Positions 8,704-16,310 of a DNA stretch of 45,095 bases are shown piece after piece (position 1 is the first letter of the stretch; every line of letters begins with the position of its first letter). This stretch comes from Salegentibacter sp. (lineage in GTDB: Bacteria > Bacteroidota > Bacteroidia > Flavobacteriales > Flavobacteriaceae), in NCBI GenBank assembly GCA_024635795.1, contig JAGXIH010000002.1, forward strand, positions 1 through 45,095, given 5' to 3'. Below the pieces are notes generated by a model. That model was given only the letters and a program-made list of their open reading frames with translations. It had not been told where the DNA came from and made no database searches. The translations under genes were made by a program, and so were the position numbers.

Positions 8704-8853
8704 TTATCTCCAGCCTCCGGTGGAACAATCCTCACCGGGAGTACCGGTAGTTCTTCCAAAGGTGTAGCATGGATTTCCGGCGGCGTCAAATGCAGCGTCA
8801 GGAATAGGGAAATGCAGCAGGGTTCCCAGCCACAAAAGATCTAAGCCTTTCAT
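8704..8853 (-). pseudogene. remnant of a gene 3' end (49 codons)
   Basis: The minus strand has an open stretch of 49 codons whose product includes [20 protein letters not shown] and ends STGGWR-stop. A TAG immediately precedes the first ATG codon, so the reading frame is cut off upstream. A strong terminator sits just behind the stop. The protein-like composition, the in-frame stop and the intact terminator together suggest the surviving tail of a longer minus-strand gene that once lay upstream of susC. The parent family is not certain: an exported protein, possibly a SusD-like one ([15 protein letters not shown]), is conceivable. It could also be a short real ORF. Confidence 0.45.
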
Positions 8854-8948
8854 CTAATAGAAACAGGAAACTCCCGGGAATCTCACCCAATTTTTCAATA
8901 AATAATTTCTCTTATTTTTATTACATTGGCCCCCAAAGCAATCCAAGT

Positions 8949-9554
8949 ATGCTCCTGCCTTATTTTAACGACACTAATCATAATGAGTGCGGCACCGATG
9001 AAGCCGGGCGGGGTTGCCTGGCAGGGCCTGTTACTGCTGCAGCAGTTATACTCCCTAAAGATTTCAGGAATGAACTTTTAAACGATTCCAAACAAACTAA
9101 ACTTCAAACCCGGAATCTTTTAAGGAGCATTATAGAAAAAGATTGCACTTCTTATGGGGTTTCTCATGTGTTTATGGAAGAAATTGATGAGATCAATATC
9201 CTTAATGCTTCTATCCTGGGTATGCACAGGGCAATAAACCAACTGAAATGCGAGCCCGATTATATTTTGGTAGATGGGAATAAATTTAAGCCTTACGCCA
9301 GCATAGCCCATTCCTGTATTATTAAAGGAGATGGTAAATATTTGAGTATCGCCGCCGCATCTATACTGGCAAAAACTTACCGCGACGCCTATATGGAGAA
9401 GATCCACGAGGAATTCCCAATGTACAACTGGAAACAGAATAAAGGTTATCCTACCGCCGAGCACCGGGCGGCAATCTTGAAATACGGCAGCACTAAATAT
9501 CACCGACAAAGTTTTAAACTTTTACCCGAAGAGCAATTGAAACTGGAGATATAG
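8949..9554 (+). CDS. rnhB: ribonuclease HII
   Basis: This 201-residue protein removes ribonucleotides from RNA-DNA hybrids and single ribonucleotides embedded in DNA. The family signature [14 protein letters not shown] lies at residues 15-28 with catalytic Asp17 and Glu18. LVDGN holds the third acidic residue (Asp109), and [14 protein letters not shown] supplies the C-terminal active-site helix with its Asp. Length is typical of RnhB. It is a single cytoplasmic gene flanked by repeat-rich DNA; no clear promoter motif was found upstream. Confidence 0.97.
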   Translation: MLLPYFNDTNHNECGTDEAGRGCLAGPVTAAAVILPKDFRNELLNDSKQTKLQTRNLLRSIIEKDCTSYGVSHVFMEEIDEINILNASILGMHRAINQLKCEPDYILVDGNKFKPYASIAHSCIIKGDGKYLSIAAASILAKTYRDAYMEKIHEEFPMYNWKQNKGYPTAEHRAAILKYGSTKYHRQSFKLLPEEQLKLEI

Positions 9555-9589
9555 AAGCTTCAAAAACAAATTCTTTGGAAAAATTAAAA

Positions 9590-9651
9590 GATCCCGTCCT
9601 GCGGCGGGATTAATTCAGCCAGCCACTTCGCTTAGCCTTCGGCTTTGCGAA
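9590..9651. repeat. 62-bp structured repeat, copy 1
   Basis: This copy is 58/62 identical to the second copy at 9698-9759. It contains hairpin ATCCCGTC-CTGC-GGCGGGAT (9591-9610, with one T-G pair) followed by a second stem-loop TTCGC..AGCC-TTC-GGCT..GCGAA. It lies just downstream of rnhB. Confidence 0.85.
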
Positions 9652-9697
9652 TCTTCACAACAACCCGATCAAAAACAACGGATGAAAAAAAATATGA

Positions 9698-9759
9698 GAC
9701 CCCGCCCTGCGGCGGGGTTAATTCAGCCAGCCACTTCGCTTAGCCTTCAGCTTTGCGAA
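9698..9759. repeat. 62-bp structured repeat, copy 2
   Basis: The counterpart of the copy at 9590-9651. The first hairpin is ACCCCGCC-CTGC-GGCGGGGT, fully paired: the T-A and T-G pairs of copy 1 are both C-G here. Three of the four differences between copies preserve or improve pairing; the fourth weakens the second stem. Confidence 0.85.
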
Positions 9760-9779
9760 GCGGGGCTTCATTAAATTAA

Positions 9780-9807
9780 GGGGCCGCGAAGATAACTCCG
9801 CGGCCCC
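9780..9807 (-). terminator. GC-rich hairpin behind the LVIVD lipoprotein gene
   Basis: Perfect arms GGGGCCGCG (9780-9788) and CGCGGCCCC (9799-9807) flank a 10-base loop. It lies 26 bases past the minus-strand stop at 9834, and the following minus-strand sequence is moderately T-rich (CTTAATTTAATG), so it most likely ends that gene. Confidence 0.6.
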
Positions 9808-9833
9808 GCCTTTAAAAAACCAAACAAAAAGGA

Positions 9834-11084
9834 TCATTTCAGACTGAAGGAACTCAGCAGTCTGATGTTATTATCTGCATAGGAATACTGATGCAGTATA
9901 TCATCCCCAACCATTAACAGCACCTCCTCCAGTGGGATTACATCATAGGTGTTAATGTCCTGAAAGTGGTCTGTTAAGGTTAAACCGGGGGATAGTGTTT
10001 TATCATAAATTTTAAGTCCGGAGTCGCCATCGCAAACGAATAACATATCGTCTTTAACGCCCAGGCCATAAGGGCTATCCATTTCATAGGTCGCCAGTAG
10101 TTCGGGATTTTGTTTATCAGCTACATCTATTACCTGCAACTGACTCCAGGACTGTCCGCATTCATTACCGCCTCGAATCGTCACGTAGGCCATATTCCCA
10201 TCTACAACTACTGGATCACAGCCTAGCACATGTTGAAGCCTGGACACAAATGCCGGCGTTGAAGGATCTTCAATGCTGTAGATATACATTCCGGCTGAAC
10301 TACCAAGATAGAGGTAATCGTCCTGATTAAAAATGGTTTCTATCTGCCAGCCGACATAATCGGTAGAAATATATTCCGGATTGGAAAGGCTGGAAATATC
10401 AAAAACCGACAAAGACTGGTTGCCAACTACATATAGAAACTTATCCTTAATATTGAAACGGGCCATAGAACCGCCCGTGCCCGTGGCCGCAGCTCCCGAA
10501 GCACTGGAGTTAAAAGATTCAGCCGCCATGATCATTCTATCATCCCGAACCATTTCGATCTTTCTGCGCTCTAATACATAGCCAATAATTACTTCTTTCT
10601 GAAAATCGAGGTTTTCCGTATCAACAAATGCGGCACCAACAGGGGTTGAAGGTTGATAATTCTCAAAAACACCTTCCAGCCTTTCCTGTTGTCTTATATT
10701 ATTAATATCACTTATATCGAAAACTACCAGGTCCATCCCGCTGTTTGCAAAAAGCATATCTCCCTTTATAGCGACATCAGTATTTTGCGGAATCTTCAGG
10801 TATTTTATTTTCTGAGGATTTTCTGGATTGGAATTATCTATAATATGCACTCCGCGATTAACATCATTAATAAAGACAAAATTCTTATAGACATAAATCT
10901 TTCCGGCCTGTTCGATTTCCTTTGGCTCCTGGATATATACCGAAGATCTGAAATCGGCTACCGACATTGTTACGGGAACGGCAACCAGTTGGACATTCCC
11001 GGCCTCTTCTTCTTTCTCACAAGAAGTAAACAAAGCCATTAAGGCCATAAGGAGCAAAGTGATAAGGGAGTAGAAAATTCTCAT
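9834..11084 (-). CDS. LVIVD-repeat lipoprotein
   Basis: From the ATG at 11084 the protein is 416 residues with a signal peptide and lipobox LFTSC followed by EKEEE, consistent with an outer-membrane or surface lipoprotein. The reading frame extends 26 codons further, but those residues precede the hydrophobic signal and would overlap the miaB promoter region, so the internal ATG is preferred. The body has repeated blocks such as GVHIIDNSNPENPQKI, LVVFDISDINN, LSVFDISSLSNPEYI, MYIYSIEDPSTPAFV and LQVIDVADKQNPELL. This is the LVIVD-repeat pattern of a beta-propeller-like fold. Function is unknown; such proteins are presumed to mediate binding at the cell surface. It is divergent from miaB. Confidence 0.75.
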   Translation of the reverse strand: MRIFYSLITLLLMALMALFTSCEKEEEAGNVQLVAVPVTMSVADFRSSVYIQEPKEIEQAGKIYVYKNFVFINDVNRGVHIIDNSNPENPQKIKYLKIPQNTDVAIKGDMLFANSGMDLVVFDISDINNIRQQERLEGVFENYQPSTPVGAAFVDTENLDFQKEVIIGYVLERRKIEMVRDDRMIMAAESFNSSASGAAATGTGGSMARFNIKDKFLYVVGNQSLSVFDISSLSNPEYISTDYVGWQIETIFNQDDYLYLGSSAGMYIYSIEDPSTPAFVSRLQHVLGCDPVVVDGNMAYVTIRGGNECGQSWSQLQVIDVADKQNPELLATYEMDSPYGLGVKDDMLFVCDGDSGLKIYDKTLSPGLTLTDHFQDINTYDVIPLEEVLLMVGDDILHQYSYADNNIRLLSSFSLK

Positions 11085-11162
11085 AATAGTGGTGGTTAGT
11101 TTCCTATTAGATGCATAAATTCCCGAAAGGTTGCGTAGGAGTGATAAAAAAATTTCTGTCAC

Positions 11163-11193
11163 TTTGTCAGAAACAGCTTTAGTCCTATCTTTG
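11163..11193 (+). promoter_or_regulatory. promoter of the miaB operon
   Basis: TTTG at 11163-11166 and TATCTTTG at 11186-11193 are separated by 19 bp, an excellent match to the Bacteroidota -33/-7 consensus. Transcription would start about 30 bp before the miaB ATG at 11229. Confidence 0.85.
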
Positions 11194-11228
11194 CAAATCT
11201 TAAAGTCCTAAAAGGCCAGAAAAGTATT

Positions 11229-12674
11229 ATGGAGAAGATAATTGACGAAAAACAACAAGGCAATAGCCTGGTAATCGAGCCGAAGAAACAAAACACCCGA
11301 AAGCTCTTTATAGAAAGTTATGGTTGCGCGATGAATTTCAGTGACTCTGAGATCGTGGCTTCTATTCTTTCAAAAGAAGGTTTCAATACCACCCAGAACC
11401 TGGAGGAAGCCGATCTTGTTTTGGTAAACACCTGTTCCATTAGAGAAAAAGCAGAACAAACTGTTAGAAAACGCCTTGAAAAATATAATGCCGTAAAACG
11501 CATAAATCCGGGAATGAAAGTAGGCGTGCTTGGCTGTATGGCCGAGCGGCTAAAAGACAAATTCCTCGAAGAAGAAAAAATAGTGGACCTGGTGGTGGGA
11601 CCAGATGCATATAAGGACCTACCAAACCTCATCAACGAAGTTGAAGCCGGACGAAATGCGGTAAATGTGATTCTTTCTAAGGAAGAGACCTACGCCGATG
11701 TATCGCCGGTGCGTTTACAGAGCAACGGGGTTTCTGCTTTTGTTTCTATAACCAGGGGATGCGACAATATGTGTACGTTTTGCGTGGTACCATTTACCCG
11801 CGGAAGGGAACGCAGCCGCGACCCACAGAGCATCGTGGAAGAGGTGAACGATCTTGCTGCAAAAGGCTATAAAGAGATCACTCTTTTAGGACAGAACGTA
11901 GATAGTTATTTATGGTATGGCGGCGGACTGAAGAAAGACTTCAAGGATGCCTCCGAAATTCAGAAAGCTACGGCAACCAATTTTGCCGGGCTCCTGAAAC
12001 TTGTTGCTGAAGCCCAGCCCAAGATGCGCATCAGGTTCTCTACCTCCAATCCACAGGATATGACCCTGGATGTGATTGAAGCGATGGCTAAATATCCAAA
12101 CATCTGTAATTATATTCACCTACCGGTTCAAAGCGGAAGCGACAGAATTCTGCAGAAAATGAATCGTTTGCATACCCGGGAGGAATATTTCAGCCTAATC
12201 AATAATATCAAAGACTTAATTCCCGATTGCGGGATCTCCCATGATATCATCACAGGCTTCCCAACGGAAACCGAGGAAGACCACCAGGATACTCTTTCAT
12301 TGATGAAATATGTAAAATATCATTTCGGATTTATGTTCGCCTATTCTGAAAGACCGGGGACTATGGCTGCAAGGAAATTCGAGGATGATGTACCTGAAGA
12401 AATAAAAAAACGAAGGCTCACCGAGATCGTTAGCCTTCAGCAGGAACACAGCTTATACCGAACTCAGCAGTTTATAGGAAAAACTGTAGAAGTTCTTATT
12501 GAAAAAGAATCAAAGAAATCCAGCGAGCAATGGAGTGGGCGTAATCCCCAAAGTACCGTGGTGGTATTCCCTAAAGAAAACTACAAGATTGGAGATTTCG
12601 TGAATGTAAAGATAAAAAATTGTACCAGTGCCACCCTTATTGGGGAGCCGGTGGGGCTAAGTGAGAATAATTAG
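11229..12674 (+). CDS. miaB: tRNA-2-methylthio-N6-isopentenyladenosine synthase
   Basis: This 481-residue radical-SAM methylthiotransferase adds the methylthio group to i6A37 in tRNAs reading UNN codons. The N-terminal domain binds an auxiliary 4Fe-4S cluster through Cys33 (ESYGCAMN), Cys69 (NTCSIRE) and Cys103 (GCMAER). The radical-SAM motif CDNMCTFC gives Cys178, Cys182 and Cys185. A C-terminal TRAM domain follows (residues ~410-475). The motif RGRERSR after the SAM motif is typical of MiaB rather than RimO. It begins a plus-strand run and is preceded by a clear promoter. Short palindromic repeats, not a terminator, separate it from the next gene. Confidence 0.96.
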   Translation: MEKIIDEKQQGNSLVIEPKKQNTRKLFIESYGCAMNFSDSEIVASILSKEGFNTTQNLEEADLVLVNTCSIREKAEQTVRKRLEKYNAVKRINPGMKVGVLGCMAERLKDKFLEEEKIVDLVVGPDAYKDLPNLINEVEAGRNAVNVILSKEETYADVSPVRLQSNGVSAFVSITRGCDNMCTFCVVPFTRGRERSRDPQSIVEEVNDLAAKGYKEITLLGQNVDSYLWYGGGLKKDFKDASEIQKATATNFAGLLKLVAEAQPKMRIRFSTSNPQDMTLDVIEAMAKYPNICNYIHLPVQSGSDRILQKMNRLHTREEYFSLINNIKDLIPDCGISHDIITGFPTETEEDHQDTLSLMKYVKYHFGFMFAYSERPGTMAARKFEDDVPEEIKKRRLTEIVSLQQEHSLYRTQQFIGKTVEVLIEKESKKSSEQWSGRNPQSTVVVFPKENYKIGDFVNVKIKNCTSATLIGEPVGLSENN

Positions 12675-12766
12675 ATTTCCGTCTTTCACGGAAATGACAG
12701 GGATAGATTTCCGTCTTCACGGAAATGACTAGGATTAGAAAAGAATTCCGCCTGCGCGGAGAGGAC
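12673..12766. repeat. tandem short palindromic repeats between miaB and the activator gene
   Basis: Copy 1 (12673-12704) and copy 2 (12705-12735) both contain ATTTCCGT...ACGGAAAT stems followed by GAC and GGAT. A third, degraded copy (about 12743-12766) reads AATTCCGCCTGCGCGGA. The same unit with a C-G pair in place of the T-A pair occurs in the rRNA leader at 221-240. These look like dispersed intergenic palindromes. Confidence 0.8.
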
Positions 12767-12779
12767 ATTGAATAAGTTT

Positions 12780-14048
12780 ATGGAATCGATACAAGCAACA
12801 AAACAAAGGTTTGGCCTCATTGGGGACGACCCTAAACTGAACCGGGCCATCGAAAAGGCCATACAGGTTGCCCCTACCGATATTTCGGTACTGGTAACAG
12901 GAGAAAGTGGGGTTGGGAAGGAAAGTATTCCCAAGATCATCCATTCGCTTTCTCACAGAAAGCACGGTAAATATATTGCAGTTAACTGCGGGGCGATACC
13001 GGAGGGCACCATAGACAGTGAACTTTTTGGACATGAAAAAGGCGCCTTCACCGGAGCAACCCAAACCCGAAACGGTTATTTTGAAGTAGCCGATGGCGGT
13101 ACCATTTTTTTGGATGAAGTTGGAGAACTACCTCTTCCTACCCAGGTGCGTTTATTAAGGGTGTTGGAGAACGGAGAGTTTATGAAGGTTGGTTCTTCCA
13201 AACTTCAGAAAACCAATGTCCGTATCGTGGCCGCCACCAATATAGATATGCAGGAATCCATCAAAAAAGAAAAATTCAGGGAAGATCTTTATTATCGCTT
13301 AAGTACGGTAGATATTCACCTGCCGCCCCTCAGGGATCGCAAGGGGGACATCCACCTTTTATTCAGAAAATTCGCATCAGATTTTGCATTGAAATATAAG
13401 ATGCCTACTATCAAACTGGACGATGAAGCTGTAAAACTGCTTGAGAAATACAGGTGGGGCGGAAATATAAGGCAGTTAAGAAATATCGCCGAACAGATCT
13501 CGGTGCTGGAGCAGGAACGGGTAATCACTGCTGAAAACCTCAAGGAATATCTTCCGGATATTGGCAGCAACCTGCCTGCGGTGATCGCCGGGAAGAAAAA
13601 GGAAGGCGACTTCAGCAATGAACGCGAGATCCTTTATAAGGTATTGTTCGATATGAAAAATGATTTAAACGACCTGAAAAGCCTTACCCTTAAATTGATG
13701 GAGCACGGAAATACAGAAAAGGTGCGCGATGAAAATGAAAGCCTGATCAATAAAATTTACGGGGATGAAGATGAGGAAGATGCCGAATCAGAAGAACTAA
13801 TGGCAGAAAAGATGGAGGTTTTACAAATCCCACAGCAGAGTCCAAAAGCCGCTCAAAAGCCCGAAAATGATAAATACTATTTCGCTGAAGAGATCGAGGA
13901 GGAAGAAACACTTTCCCTTCAAGGTAAGGAGCTGGAGCTCATCAAGAAATCATTGGAACGCCATAACGGCAAGCGTAAAGCAGCAGCCGAAGAACTCGGC
14001 ATAAGCGAGCGTACTTTATACCGCAAGATCAAACAATATGACCTCTAA
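12780..14048 (+). CDS. sigma-54-type AAA+ transcriptional activator without receiver domain
   Basis: From the ATG at 12780 the protein is 422 residues. The frame can be opened four codons earlier at a TTG, but MESIQATKQRFG is the more natural start. The AAA+ domain begins almost at once: Walker A GESGVGKE (~41-48), the sigma-54 contact loop GAFTGA (~88-93), Walker B GGTIFLDEVGE and sensor-type NVRIVAATN. After an acidic, variable linker (~265-370) a Fis-type helix-turn-helix ends the protein (KRKAAAEELGISERTLYRKIK). There is no N-terminal receiver, GAF or PAS domain, so activity is probably governed by expression, partner proteins or ligand binding elsewhere. It sits between miaB and lptE, within a housekeeping block. 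Its targets are unknown. Confidence 0.93.
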   Translation: MESIQATKQRFGLIGDDPKLNRAIEKAIQVAPTDISVLVTGESGVGKESIPKIIHSLSHRKHGKYIAVNCGAIPEGTIDSELFGHEKGAFTGATQTRNGYFEVADGGTIFLDEVGELPLPTQVRLLRVLENGEFMKVGSSKLQKTNVRIVAATNIDMQESIKKEKFREDLYYRLSTVDIHLPPLRDRKGDIHLLFRKFASDFALKYKMPTIKLDDEAVKLLEKYRWGGNIRQLRNIAEQISVLEQERVITAENLKEYLPDIGSNLPAVIAGKKKEGDFSNEREILYKVLFDMKNDLNDLKSLTLKLMEHGNTEKVRDENESLINKIYGDEDEEDAESEELMAEKMEVLQIPQQSPKAAQKPENDKYYFAEEIEEEETLSLQGKELELIKKSLERHNGKRKAAAEELGISERTLYRKIKQYDL

Positions 14049-14066
14049 CCTGGAGTTTAAATAATT

Positions 14067-14570
14067 ATGAAAAAAATCCTATTCCTGTTTAGTTTTTTAT
14101 TGATTTTCGCCGTGCAATCCTGCGGAATGTACTCCTTCACCGGTGCCGATACCGGCGAAGCTGAAACCTTTCAGGTTAACTACTTTCAGAATACGGCCGA
14201 CCTTGTAGAACCGGGTATAGACAGAACCTTTACCCTGCAACTCCAGGACCTTATTCAGAACCAAACCAGCCTGAACCTGGCCAATAATAACGCCGATCTT
14301 ATTTTTGAAGGCGAGATCATAGATTTTTACATCGCACCTATGACCGCCACTGCAGATAATACTGCTGCACAAAACCGGCTTACCATCGCGGTAAATGTTA
14401 GGTATTACAATACTCTGGAGCCGGAAAAAGATTTTGAACGCAGATTCTCTTTTTATTATGATTATCCTGCCAATCAACAGCTAATTGGCGCAAATTTAGA
14501 CGCAGCTATAGAACAGATATATTCCAGGTTAACACAGGATATCTTTAACGCTGCACTAACCGACTGGTAA
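14067..14570 (+). CDS. lptE: LptE-family LPS-assembly lipoprotein
   Basis: This 167-residue protein has a signal peptide with lipobox AVQSCG, then GMYSFTGADTG. The body is short alternating strands and helices ending in an IEQIYSRLTQDIFNAALTDW helix. This fits the Bacteroidota LptE family ('LPS assembly lipoprotein'), which plugs the LptD barrel and helps place lipopolysaccharide in the outer leaflet. It follows the activator gene by 18 bp and overlaps the start of the next gene by one base, so they are probably co-transcribed. Confidence 0.85.
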   Translation: MKKILFLFSFLLIFAVQSCGMYSFTGADTGEAETFQVNYFQNTADLVEPGIDRTFTLQLQDLIQNQTSLNLANNNADLIFEGEIIDFYIAPMTATADNTAAQNRLTIAVNVRYYNTLEPEKDFERRFSFYYDYPANQQLIGANLDAAIEQIYSRLTQDIFNAALTDW

Positions 14571-15424
14571 TGGAAAAACAGGAGTTTATAAAAATACTGG
14601 AAAAGCCTGCTTCGATAACCGAAGCCCAGACAAAGGCACTGGAGAGTATTTTAGCCGAAACTCCCTATTTTCAAACCGCCCGGGCTTTAAGGCTTAAAGG
14701 TCTAAAAGATCATAATGCCTTAAGTTATAATTCGGCGCTTAGAAGAACTGCAGCTTACACTACAGACAGGAGTGTACTTTTTGATTTTATTACTTCGGCA
14801 GAGTTCAACCAGAACAAGATAGCCAAACAGATAAAAGACCAGGAAGAAAATTTAAAAAATATAGTGGTTTACGAAGCCCAGGAGATTTTCGGCAAAAGAA
14901 GCATCGCCATAGACGAAGCCATTAAGATGAAAAAATCGGAATCGGAGCGGGTGATGGATCCCGGCCTTTTCCAGGAAACAGGCTCTAAGAAGGAAGATGA
15001 AGAAGAAAAGGAAACTTCAGCCGAGGAGCAGCTTGGAATTGGAGATCCGTTGGAATTTAATTCATCTGAGTCACACTCGTTTTCAGAATGGTTAAAACTC
15101 ACTTCAGCAAAACCAGTAAGGGAATTGGAAAAGCCTTCAGAAGAAATCACCAGAAAATTTGAACTCATAGACGAATTCATTTCCAAAAGCCCAAAGATAA
15201 AACCGGGAAAAACCCCTAAGAAAAACAACCTTGCAGAACGCAGCATAACCTCCCCCGAAGCCCTGATGACTGAGACTTTGGCGAAAGTTTACCTGGAACA
15301 AAAAAACTACATTAAAGCTATACAGGCTTATAAAATTTTAATTTTGAAAAATCCCGAAAAAAGTGGTTTCTTTGCAGACCAAATTCGGGCAATAGAGAAA
15401 TTACAAGAAAATAATAACACATAA
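14570..15424 (+). CDS. TPR-containing cytoplasmic protein
   Basis: This 284-residue soluble protein starts on the TAATG overlap with lptE, indicating coupled translation. Residues 1-110 are helical (RALRLKGLKDHNALSYNSALRRTAAYT). The middle (~125-215) is acidic, low in complexity and probably disordered. The C-terminus has one clear TPR-like helical pair (TLAKVYLEQKNYIKAIQAYK ... LILKNPEK). No enzyme motif is visible. Conserved placement between lptE and secG suggests a role in envelope biogenesis, but this is inference only. Confidence 0.75.
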   Translation: MEKQEFIKILEKPASITEAQTKALESILAETPYFQTARALRLKGLKDHNALSYNSALRRTAAYTTDRSVLFDFITSAEFNQNKIAKQIKDQEENLKNIVVYEAQEIFGKRSIAIDEAIKMKKSESERVMDPGLFQETGSKKEDEEEKETSAEEQLGIGDPLEFNSSESHSFSEWLKLTSAKPVRELEKPSEEITRKFELIDEFISKSPKIKPGKTPKKNNLAERSITSPEALMTETLAKVYLEQKNYIKAIQAYKILILKNPEKSGFFADQIRAIEKLQENNNT

Positions 15425-15426
15425 GA

Positions 15427-15765
15427 ATGAGTACATTCACTATTTTTTTAGCACTAATTATTATTGTAGCATTTTTACTGATAGTAGTAATTATGGTACA
15501 AAACCCTAAAGGTGGCGGTTTATCTTCTTCCTTTGGTGGCGGAGGTCAACAAGTTGGGGGCGTTCAAAAGACAGGCGACTTTTTAGATAAGAGTACCTGG
15601 ACCCTGGCTACTTTATTATTGGTTTTGATCCTGCTTTCCAATATCACGATCATGGATGGAAGCGGAATTAGTGAATCACGTGTATTTGAAGGTGATGAAG
15701 AAATTGAAACAAATATCCCTGCGCCTATTCAGGCACCAGTTGATCCTGAAGCTGACAATAACTAG
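15427..15765 (+). CDS. secG: preprotein translocase subunit SecG
   Basis: A 112-residue membrane protein with two hydrophobic helices (residues ~3-24 and ~57-76) separated by the conserved loop QNPKGGGLSSSFGGGGQQVGG, the SecG family signature. It assists SecYE in protein export. A longer-than-minimal acidic tail (EGDEEIETNIPAPIQ...) follows the second helix. It starts 2 bp after the TPR gene, and a strong terminator closes the operon downstream. Confidence 0.95.
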   Translation: MSTFTIFLALIIIVAFLLIVVIMVQNPKGGGLSSSFGGGGQQVGGVQKTGDFLDKSTWTLATLLLVLILLSNITIMDGSGISESRVFEGDEEIETNIPAPIQAPVDPEADNN

Positions 15766-15792
15766 GGATTACCCATACATCTTAAAAAAATT

Positions 15793-15824
15793 AATGCCAG
15801 CTTATGACAAGCTGGCATTTTTTG
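15793..15824 (+). terminator. intrinsic terminator after secG
   Basis: Arms AATGCCAGCTT (15793-15803) and AAGCTGGCATT (15809-15819) pair perfectly over 11 bp, with a 5-base loop and a following T-tract. It separates the miaB-secG run from groESL. Confidence 0.93.
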
Positions 15825-15918
15825 TTTCTATATGTCAGTAATTATCCGATGGCACAATTTTAGAAACTCCAGTATTCACTTTAAAAGTTAATTAACCTTA
15901 AAAATAAAATTTATAAAA

Positions 15919-16194
15919 ATGGGACTAAACATTAAACCGCTTTCAGACCGGGTACTTATCGAACCGGCAGCCGCCGAAACAAAAACCGCTTCGGGAATTT
16001 ACATCCCTGAAACTGCCAAGGAAAAACCTCAGCGCGGAAAAGTTGTAGCCGTAGGTAAAGGCAACAAGGACCACGACATGACGGTAAAAGAAGGTGATAT
16101 GGTTCTTTACGGAAAATACGCCGGTACCGAACTTAAACTGGAAGGTAAAGATTACCTTATTATGCGGGAAGATGATATACTTGCAATAGTATAA
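15919..16194 (+). CDS. groES: co-chaperonin GroES
   Basis: A 91-residue protein with the GroES start [40 protein letters not shown], the mobile loop (~17-32) and the C-terminal [13 protein letters not shown]. It caps GroEL during ATP-dependent folding. The 150 bp upstream show no CIRCE-type repeat and no good TAnnTTTG promoter, so the heat-shock control mechanism cannot be read from the sequence. Confidence 0.98.
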   Translation: MGLNIKPLSDRVLIEPAAAETKTASGIYIPETAKEKPQRGKVVAVGKGNKDHDMTVKEGDMVLYGKYAGTELKLEGKDYLIMREDDILAIV

Positions 16195-16249
16195 GACTTC
16201 ACTTTTCCTTAAATAGGAATTTTTCAATAAAAACATTAATATTAATAGC

Positions 16250-16291
16250 ATTCCGCCTTTACTGAAATAAATTCAGCACAGGCTGCGGAAT
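16250..16291 (+). promoter_or_regulatory. hairpin between groES and groEL
   Basis: Outer arms ATTCCGC (16250-16256) and GCGGAAT (16285-16291) enclose an inner CTGAA/TTCAG stem (16262-16276). It lies 19 bp before the groEL ATG with no T-tract. It may be a degraded member of the TTCCG-type palindromic repeats or may adjust groEL relative to groES expression. Confidence 0.5.
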
Positions 16292-16310
16292 TAACTAAAT
16301 TAATTTAACT

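Noticed and set aside
11085-11162. 26-codon N-terminal extension of the LVIVD lipoprotein
   Set aside because: It would precede the signal peptide and reach to the edge of the miaB promoter; the ATG at 11084 gives a proper lipoprotein start.
15825-15918. CIRCE-type heat-shock operator before groES
   Set aside because: No TTAGCACTC/GAGTGCTAA inverted repeat is present.
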